In this document: one piece after another, positions 1-4,573 of the stretch
Layout of the letters: every line of letters begins with the position of its first letter
Numbering within the stretch: the first letter of the stretch is position 1
Assembly (NCBI GenBank): GCA_050260275.1
Contig: JBLNBX010000058.1
Span: forward strand, 1 to 8,641
Direction of reading: 5' to 3'
Source of the DNA: DATMXS01 sp050260275
Lineage (GTDB): Bacteria > Acidobacteriota > Terriglobia > Bryobacterales > Bryobacteraceae
Length of the DNA: 8,641 nt
Translations under genes and position numbers: made by a program
The notes under the pieces: generated by a model
The model's database searches: none
The model's input: only the letters and a program-made list of their open reading frames with translations
What the model was told of the DNA's origin: nothing

Positions 1-39
1 GGCCTGTCCCCAGTCGCTGGCGAAAAGCGGTGAAAAGGA

Positions 40-117
40 TGGTCGGGGCGAGTGGATTTGAACCACCGACCTCCTGGTCCCGAACCAGGCGCTCTAGCCA
101 GGCTGAGCCACGCCCCG
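40..117 (-). tRNA. tRNA-Pro, anticodon CGG, CCA encoded
   Basis: Read on the minus strand, the sequence folds as a full cloverleaf. The acceptor stem is CGGGGCG/CGCCCCG, the D stem GCTC/GAGC, and the anticodon stem CCTGG/CCAGG around the loop TTCGGGA, which gives anticodon CGG (proline, codon CCG). The T arm is GGTGG/CCACT with loop TTCAAAT and one G-U pair. The discriminator base is A, and CCA follows directly in the DNA (42-40), so the 3' end is encoded. The gene is 75 bases plus CCA. It stands alone, with the nearest coding region on the same strand about 290 bases upstream. Confidence 0.97.
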
Positions 118-156
118 ATCACTGCGGTCCCGCTCCGGGAGCGGCACCGAACGTTC

Positions 157-162
157 ATTCTA
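157..162 (-). promoter_or_regulatory. possible -10 element for tRNA-Pro
   Basis: On the minus strand TAGAAT matches the sigma-70 -10 consensus at five of six positions and lies 39 bases before the tRNA 5' end, giving a short leader. I see no good -35 hexamer at the right distance. A GAACGTTC palindrome (149-156) and a small hairpin, CCGCTC/GAGCGG with a three-base loop (130-144), lie between this site and the tRNA. Confidence 0.35.
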
Positions 163-191
163 CCGCATAGAACGATCGGTGCGCTATGCGA

Positions 192-243
192 GCGCGGGAA
201 CCAGCCGACCCTGGTGCAAGGCGCGAGAACCAGCCAGCCCTGG
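192..243. repeat. imperfect 23-bp direct repeat, two copies
   Basis: The segments 192-214 and 221-243 match at 20 of 23 positions and share the core GAACCAGCC and the end CCCTGG. Each also contains a short inverted pair, CCAG and CTGG. The start-to-start spacing is 29 bases. No function can be assigned from sequence. Confidence 0.6.
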
Positions 244-312
244 CGGAGAGATCACCGGCCCGGCCGGCCAGCGCTCTTGACGCCTCTGTCCCAGCCCCGC
301 GCCCTCGCGCGG

Positions 313-446
313 CCGCTTCAGTCCCCCATCAGCGCCGTCTGCGCCTGATGCGCGCCAACCCTGCACCTTCTTAACGACTGCAGCCGCTCCGGTTGCCCAT
401 CAGCGCCGACTACTGCAGCCGCTTCAGTTCCTCGATCAGCGCTTCC
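313..446. repeat. three degenerate copies of a 28-base unit at and beyond a gene's 3' end
   Basis: Related copies lie at 313-340, 384-411 and 419-446. The last is inside the coding tail of the minus-strand exported protein; the other two are beyond its stop. Shared blocks on the plus strand are CCGCT, then a short variable part, then ATCAGCGC. Starts are 71 and 35 bases apart, about two periods and one period of 35. This looks like old local tandem duplication of the gene's last codons. Confidence 0.6.
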
Positions 447-1540
447 AGGCCCTTGCGGCGGTACAGCCCGGCCAGCCGCTGCTCTTCGGGTGAGGGCGCG
501 ATCACCGATCCCAGATTCGCCGACGAGATCGCCGCGCGGCTCGGTACCCAGATGGAACCGTCGCTGAACTCCACCTGGCTGACGAATCCCGTCATGGCGC
601 CGATGGCGATCGGCCGCGAGTCGCGCGAGAACCGCATCGCGGTCTCCTGCGCAACCTCCCGTTGCGCGCCCGGCGCCAGCGCCAGGCCGGCATTTGAGGC
701 CGGCACCGAACCCGCCATGTACTCGTGCCCGCTCTGGTCGCGGATGATCCACCCGATCTCGAAGTACCGCACCGGCCGCTTGGAACGGTTCAACACGCGG
801 ATCTTCGGCGCGCGCGCCTCGCTGCCGGCCACGCGCGCCACACCCGAGATGGGCTCCACCGGCGCGTCGGGCAGCCGCAGGAAGGCGAACTCCACTTCGC
901 GCTCGGCCGCGGACGCCACTGCTGTCGCGCGCCCGCCGCGGACGAGCTGCACATCGAGCGTCCCGCTGGCCGAAAGACGCGCCAGCGTATCCACCATCTC
1001 GCGGCGCAGTGCGTCGCGCCCGCGCGTCTCGAGAATCTCGCGCAGGTAGCGGCGGTCGCGCCGGGCTTCCAATTCCCAGGCGGTCAACGCCCGCCGCGAG
1101 TTGAGCGTATTGGGGCCGTAGAACGACAGGTCGGCGAACAGTATGCCGTCCACCGATACGGTCGCCAGCGGCGCGCGGCCCGACAGCAGCGGTCGCAGCA
1201 GCCTCAGATCGATCCGTATCGGGAACGTGTCGCCCGGCTTCGCGTCCAGGCTCGGCACTGCGACGGAGCCCTTTCCGCCCGGTGCGAACTCCTGCGTGGA
1301 GACAAGCAGCGTGATGCCGCGAATCGTCCGCGTGCCGGAGTTTCGCAGCATGAGGGACGTGTGCAGGTCCAGCACCATCGCGCCCCCGCGCGCCTCGGTC
1401 CGCGATTCGCCCCAGTCGGCCTGGACCACCGTCACCGGCGAATCGTGCTCGAAATCGATCTTGAGAGCGGGTTGCTGCGCCCAGCATAGCCCGCCGAGCA
1501 GCAAGACGCCTTGCGCGAGCGCCCTACTGAGCGTACACAT
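410..1540 (-). CDS. exported protein with two related beta-rich halves, third gene of an ECF sigma operon
   Basis: I do not recognise the family. The 376-residue protein opens with a likely Sec signal peptide (hydrophobic GVLLLGGLCWA, cleavage near residue 21; no proper lipobox at Cys19), so it is probably periplasmic or outside the cell. Residues about 56-142 and 246-333 look like diverged copies of one beta-sandwich-like unit. Both have a strand ending in a polar RNSGTR or NRSKRP turn, then GITLLV or EIGWII, a PG turn, and a closing strand with aromatic-rich FYGPN or SDGSIWVPS. A charged helical linker (about 150-190) lies between, and a short charged helix ends the chain. The ATG overlaps the anti-sigma gene by 17 bases and is preceded by AGGTGA (1550-1555, minus strand), which supports this start and co-translation. 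Context suggests a role in signalling with the sigma/anti-sigma pair; that is inference. Confidence 0.8.
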   Translation of the reverse strand: MCTLSRALAQGVLLLGGLCWAQQPALKIDFEHDSPVTVVQADWGESRTEARGGAMVLDLHTSLMLRNSGTRTIRGITLLVSTQEFAPGGKGSVAVPSLDAKPGDTFPIRIDLRLLRPLLSGRAPLATVSVDGILFADLSFYGPNTLNSRRALTAWELEARRDRRYLREILETRGRDALRREMVDTLARLSASGTLDVQLVRGGRATAVASAAEREVEFAFLRLPDAPVEPISGVARVAGSEARAPKIRVLNRSKRPVRYFEIGWIIRDQSGHEYMAGSVPASNAGLALAPGAQREVAQETAMRFSRDSRPIAIGAMTGFVSQVEFSDGSIWVPSRAAISSANLGSVIAPSPEEQRLAGLYRRKGLEALIEELKRLQ

Positions 1541-2108
1541 GGCTGATGGTCACCTGGCCGGTTTCTGAATCCACGTAACGCGCACGCACGGCGGTCTCGC
1601 CGCGCACTGTATAAACAACGTTCTCCGCGCCGGGCTGAAGCAATCTGAATCCGCGGCCCTCGGCTTCGAGCCCGATGCCCTCGTGGCCGGCCTCGAGCAC
1701 AACGTAATCCGCGTGATGCGCGGGAGGAGCGCTCTCGGCCTGCCTCGTGTGCCGCAACTGCGGGAGGGTCGCTAGGACCCACCCGGCCACGATGACCAGC
1801 AGCACCGGCAGCACGATGGCGGGCGTGCGCCAGCGGCTCGCGAACCGCGGGGGATCGGCCACGCACTCGCCTGCGGCCAGGCCGAGCCGTATGTTAGCCT
1901 TCATCTCCCTCGCCAGCGCGTCCCAGCAGACGCCGGCCGGAAGCTCACCCGCCTCGGCCTGCGCGAAATCGCGAAGCGCGCGGTACTCCTCCACGCGGCG
2001 GCTGCACTCGTCGCAGCCCCGGAGGTGGCGCGCCACCATCATCCTGGCCCACAGGTGCAGATCGTTACCGGCAAACAGCGCGAGCTTGCCTTCGCTCGGG
2101 TGGCTCAC
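1524..2108 (-). CDS. membrane zinc-finger anti-sigma factor
   Basis: The 194-residue protein has the arrangement of ZAS-type anti-sigma factors. An N-terminal cytoplasmic domain carries the H-x3-C-x2-C zinc motif (His28, Cys32, Cys35) that in this family clamps the partner ECF sigma factor. One membrane segment follows (about 96-116, IVLPVLLVIVAGWVLA), and then a periplasmic tail of about 75 residues, beta-rich by eye, that could be the sensor part. It starts with GTG, and the GTGA overlap joins it to the stop of the sigma gene. AGGAGAAGG lies just upstream, so the start is well supported. The overlap implies coupled translation and matched amounts of sigma and anti-sigma. The signal sensed and any protease control cannot be read from the sequence. 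Confidence 0.9.
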   Translation of the reverse strand: MSHPSEGKLALFAGNDLHLWARMMVARHLRGCDECSRRVEEYRALRDFAQAEAGELPAGVCWDALAREMKANIRLGLAAGECVADPPRFASRWRTPAIVLPVLLVIVAGWVLATLPQLRHTRQAESAPPAHHADYVVLEAGHEGIGLEAEGRGFRLLQPGAENVVYTVRGETAVRARYVDSETGQVTISHVYAQ

Positions 2109-2668
2109 GGCCTTCTCCTGGACAGGTACTTGCGTACCTTCACGCGCGCGTTCGCGATGTGCGAACGTACCGTGGCTTTCGAGCAGTTCAACTGCCGGGC
2201 CACCTCTTCAGCGGGGAGGCCTTCGATGTCGCGCAGCAGCAGCGCCGCGCGCTCTCGCGCCGTCAGCACGCTCAATCCGCCCTCGAGGATCGACTGCCGC
2301 TCGGCGCGTATCAGTACCTGCTCGGGGCTGTCGCAGTGGGGCGTGCTGATAGGCTCCGCAATACTGTCGATCTCGCAGAACGAGACGCGGCCGTGGCGGC
2401 GCAGAAAATCGATGGCGGTATTCGTGGCGATGCGCGAAAGCCAGTGGGCGGCCTTGGCGGCGTCCTTCAACTGGTCCTGCCGCTGGAGAGCCTTGATAAA
2501 GACTTCCTGGGTCAGGTCCTGCGCGTCGGCCACGTTTCCCACCATGCGGTATATGAGGAGAAAGATGCGGCGCAGGTTGTCGTTCACGAACCGGTCGTGC
2601 CGCTCAGCGGCATCGTGCAGCACCGGCTCCACGGCTTCGTCCATAGCAGGCAGAGCAAAACTCAACAT
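2105..2668 (-). CDS. ECF (group IV) RNA polymerase sigma factor
   Basis: The 187-residue protein has both ECF core domains. Region 2 spans about 23-92, with the IYRMVGNVADAQDLTQEVFIKA stretch (core-polymerase and -10 binding, broken here as IYRMVGNV then ADAQDLTQEVF) and WLSRIATNTAIDFLRR. Region 4 spans about 130-183, with the helix-turn-helix LPAEEVARQLNCSKATVRSH that reads the -35 element. A short linker joins them, and there is no extra C-terminal domain. It is the first gene of an operon with its anti-sigma factor and an exported protein, and is probably held inactive at the membrane until the anti-sigma releases it. Start: ATG at 2668 has only a weak TAGG upstream. A second ATG at residue 9 is possible and would remove only non-domain residues. 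Target genes are unknown, but the operon's own promoter region has GGAAC-like elements, as autoregulated ECF factors often do. Confidence 0.93.
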   Translation of the reverse strand: MLSFALPAMDEAVEPVLHDAAERHDRFVNDNLRRIFLLIYRMVGNVADAQDLTQEVFIKALQRQDQLKDAAKAAHWLSRIATNTAIDFLRRHGRVSFCEIDSIAEPISTPHCDSPEQVLIRAERQSILEGGLSVLTARERAALLLRDIEGLPAEEVARQLNCSKATVRSHIANARVKVRKYLSRRRP

Positions 2669-2925
2669 GCGCCTACATGCATGACGGAGAGAACTCCGGG
2701 AACGTGCATACCTCGTTCCAGCATCCCTCCGTTCCAGGCCTGTTTGGGGCGCTATTCCGATTTTAGTGGATCACCGGGCCGTGTATTTACGTGAGACCCG
2801 CCTCCGCTCCCGTCTCTTCTCGAATCAACGACTTGCAGCCATGGCGGTCGCGCCCGTGAGACAATAGCCGGGGGCGCTTCCGGCGTTCCGTCGCTGCGCC
2901 GGCCCCCGCCGAGACCAACGCCGAT
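2669..2925. promoter_or_regulatory. divergent intergenic region between the sigma operon and the aminotransferase
   Basis: These 257 bases must hold the promoters for both the minus-strand sigma operon and the plus-strand aminotransferase. The half near the sigma gene contains the repeat cluster at 2699-2736. The half near the aminotransferase is GC-rich and shows no convincing -35/-10 pair, only an AT-richer patch around 2755-2795. No small gene is supported here. Confidence 0.5.
2699..2736 (-). promoter_or_regulatory. tandem and inverted GGAACG repeats upstream of the ECF sigma gene
   Basis: On the minus strand, two adjacent direct copies, TGGAACGGAGGGATGC (2736-2721) and TGGAACGAGGTATGC (2720-2706), abut exactly. 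The second GGAACG is also one arm of a perfect inverted pair with CGTTCC, separated by nine bases (2704-2699 on the minus strand). GGAAC is a common ECF -35 core, so this could be an autoregulated promoter. I cannot find a clean ECF -10 (CGTC or TCTRA-like) at 16-17 bases, so an operator for another regulator is equally possible. Confidence 0.4.
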
Positions 2926-4083
2926 ATGAACCCAGCAGAGAGAATCAACCGGCTTGAAATGGAGAGCGCCTTCGACGTCCTCCTGCAGGCTCGCAAGCTT
3001 GAGGCGCAGGGGCGGAGCGTGATCCACCTTGAGATTGGAGAACCGGACTTCGAGACGCCGCGCCACATCCGCGAGGCCGCCAAGCAGGCGCTGGACGAGG
3101 GTTGGACGCACTACGGCCCCACTCAGGGCTATCCGGAGCTGCGCGAGGCCATCGCCGCCTACATCTGCCGCACGCGGGGTATCAGCGTGGGGCCGCAGCA
3201 CGTCTCGGTCGTGCCCGGCGGCAAGCCCATCATGTTCTTTACGATGATGGCGCTGCTCGAGGAGGGCGACGAGGTCATATACCCCAACCCGGGCTTCCCG
3301 ATCTACGAATCGATGATCCGCTTCATGCGGGCGAAGCCGGTGCCTATGCCGCTCCTCGAGGAGCGCGGGTTCTCGCTGGACCTCGACCGTTTCCGCGACA
3401 GCCTCTCCAGCCGCACCCGGATGGTCATCCTGAACTCGCCCGAAAACCCCACGGGCGGGATGATCCCGGAGGGCGACCTCCGCGCCATCGCCGAAATGCT
3501 GCGCGACCGCGACGTGATGGTGCTCTCCGACGAGATCTACTCGCGCATCGTGTACGAGGGCGCGCCGTTCTCGATTGCCTCTGTGCCCGGAATGCTCGAG
3601 AAGACGATCATCCTCGACGGCTTCTCGAAGACCTATGCCATGACGGGCTGGCGCATAGGTTACGGTGTGATGCCGGAGTGGCTTGTCGGCGCCGTCACGA
3701 AACTGATGGTCAACTCGAACTCCTGCACGGCGAGTTTCACCCAGCGCGCGGCCATCGCGGCCCTGAACGGGCCGCAGGAGGACGTGGATCGCATGGTCGC
3801 CGAGTTCCGGCGCCGGCGCGACGCCTTCTGTGCGGGTCTGAACACGTTGCCGGGGTTCCGCTGCCCGGCTCCGGCGGGCGCGTTTTACGCTTTTCCGAAC
3901 ATCACGGGAACGGGTTACAGTTCGCGTGAGTTGGCTGCGCGCCTGCTTCAGGACGCGGGCGTAGCCTGCCTCAGCGGCGCGGCTTTCGGCGAGCACGGGG
4001 AGGGGTACCTGCGGCTGAGCTACGCGAATTCCTTCGAGAACCTGATGGAAGCGGTGGAGAGGATCCGGAAGTTTCTGGGCTGA
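2926..4083 (+). CDS. PLP-dependent class I aminotransferase, aspartate aminotransferase-like
   Basis: The protein is a cytoplasmic enzyme that moves an amino group from an amino acid to a 2-oxoacid through pyridoxal phosphate. All family landmarks are present across 385 residues, the normal length: HLEIGEPDFETP near the N-terminus, YGPTQGYPELR (63-73), NPTGG with Asn174, SDEIY with Asp202 and Tyr205 contacting the cofactor, the Schiff-base lysine Lys235 in DGFSKTYAMTGWR, and the carboxylate-binding arginine Arg363 in YLRLSYA. The start at MNPAER places the first motif at the expected distance, but no clear ribosome site precedes it; ATG at residue 12 is a weaker alternative. It is a single gene, divergent from the sigma operon and convergent with the DUF465 gene. 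Its substrate (aspartate, or a branched or aromatic amino acid) cannot be fixed from sequence, so no gene symbol is given. Confidence 0.93.
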   Translation: MNPAERINRLEMESAFDVLLQARKLEAQGRSVIHLEIGEPDFETPRHIREAAKQALDEGWTHYGPTQGYPELREAIAAYICRTRGISVGPQHVSVVPGGKPIMFFTMMALLEEGDEVIYPNPGFPIYESMIRFMRAKPVPMPLLEERGFSLDLDRFRDSLSSRTRMVILNSPENPTGGMIPEGDLRAIAEMLRDRDVMVLSDEIYSRIVYEGAPFSIASVPGMLEKTIILDGFSKTYAMTGWRIGYGVMPEWLVGAVTKLMVNSNSCTASFTQRAAIAALNGPQEDVDRMVAEFRRRRDAFCAGLNTLPGFRCPAPAGAFYAFPNITGTGYSSRELAARLLQDAGVACLSGAAFGEHGEGYLRLSYANSFENLMEAVERIRKFLG

Positions 4084-4095
4084 GGGAGTTTGCCG

Positions 4096-4155
4096 CCCGC
4101 GCCCGCGGTTCGGTGCGTAACTGGGCGGTCACGCACAGAAAACCGCGGCCGCGGG
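4096..4155. terminator. long nested hairpin between convergent genes
   Basis: The outer arms CCCGCGcCCGCGGTT (4096-4110) and AACCGCGgCCGCGGG (4141-4155) pair over 15 positions with one mismatch. Inside, GTGCGT (4113-4118) pairs perfectly with ACGCAC (4131-4136). The structure lies 13 bases after the aminotransferase stop. It has no T-run on either side, so it is not a classical intrinsic terminator. It could slow polymerase or protect 3' ends of transcripts from both directions. Confidence 0.5.
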
Positions 4156-4196
4156 CAGCGGTTCTTAACGGGGCTTAACGCCAGCGCACCCGATGG

Positions 4197-4439
4197 TCAG
4201 ACCAACTGGCCTGTGTGGTCGTTACGGTACCGATCCATGATTTCCTGCATCTGGTCCTTCAGGCGCAGCTTCAGCTTTTTGATGCGCGTTTCAGCCAACT
4301 GCTGTTCGGGGCTCAGATAGGCCCGCTCTGCTAGCTCCTGAAGCTGCTTCTTGTAAGCGCAGTGCTCTTCCGCGAGGCGGCGGAATTGCGGATCGGTCTC
4401 CATCAGGTGCGCCTTCAACTGGTCCTGCGTAATTGCCAT
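4197..4439 (-). CDS. small DUF465/YdcH-like coiled-coil protein
   Basis: The frame is open further upstream, but AGGAG (4450-4454, minus strand) sits ten bases before the ATG at 4439, so the 80-residue product beginning MAITQDQLKAHL is the supported one. It is highly charged and helical. The stretch from about residue 12 to 72 (FRRLAEEHCAYKKQLQELAE, then LSPEQQLAETRIKKLKLRLKDQMQEIM) has the layout of the DUF465/YdcH family: a helical hairpin with an (L)SPEQ-type turn before a lysine-rich second helix. The family is widespread and of unknown function, and the protein is probably cytoplasmic. It lies downstream of the glycosyltransferase fusion with a 134-base gap and converges on the aminotransferase. 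It may have its own promoter in that gap. Confidence 0.85.
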   Translation of the reverse strand: MAITQDQLKAHLMETDPQFRRLAEEHCAYKKQLQELAERAYLSPEQQLAETRIKKLKLRLKDQMQEIMDRYRNDHTGQLV

Positions 4440-4535
4440 AGGCACAGAACTCCTGCTGATTTTTTCCACTCCGAGTCTGTAGTTGGAAGGGTAGGCTCGA
4501 CGGGTGCTGGCTACGTACATCCGATCACTCGGCCG

Positions 4536-4564
4536 GTCGGCGGGCTACCTACAAACCTGCCGAC
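4536..4564. terminator. hairpin just after the glycosyltransferase fusion gene
   Basis: GTCGGCGGG (4536-4544) pairs with CCTGCCGAC (4556-4564) around an 11-base loop. On the plus-strand RNA the odd pair is G-U; on the minus-strand RNA it is an A-C mismatch. It begins nine bases after the fusion gene's stop, but no T-run follows, so a termination role is only a guess. It also lies in the upstream region of the DUF465 gene. Confidence 0.3.
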
Positions 4565-4573
4565 ACCTGCACC

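Larger units (their letters stand above)
118..409. other. intergenic spacer without a supported gene
   Basis: No credible coding sequence is seen here; the short open frames lack recognisable protein character. The stretch holds the possible tRNA promoter, a 23-base imperfect direct repeat (192-214 and 221-243), and two degenerate copies of the end of the neighbouring gene (313-340 and 384-411). Confidence 0.7.

Noticed and set aside
40..409. An integration site beside tRNA-Pro
   Set aside because: tRNA genes are frequent attachment sites, but there is no integrase or phage gene nearby and no repeated copy of the tRNA 3' end in the window.
318..1487. A 389-codon minus-strand frame overlapping the exported protein
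   Set aside because: It is Arg/Gly/Ala-rich low-complexity translation in a shifted frame. The other frame has a signal peptide, ribosome site and operon position.
410..1540. Lipoprotein anchoring of the exported protein through Cys19
   Set aside because: The residues before the cysteine (GGL) do not fit a lipobox, which needs a small residue directly before Cys; a normal signal peptide fits better.
2752..3996. A 414-codon open frame on the minus strand opposite the aminotransferase
   Set aside because: It is rich in Arg, His and Asp with no domain character, and lies fully opposite a gene with all catalytic motifs. It is a by-product of high GC codon use.
4197..4520. A longer 107-residue reading of the DUF465-like gene
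   Set aside because: The extra 27 residues lie upstream of a good AGGAG site and do not look like the family, so the ATG at 4439 is used.
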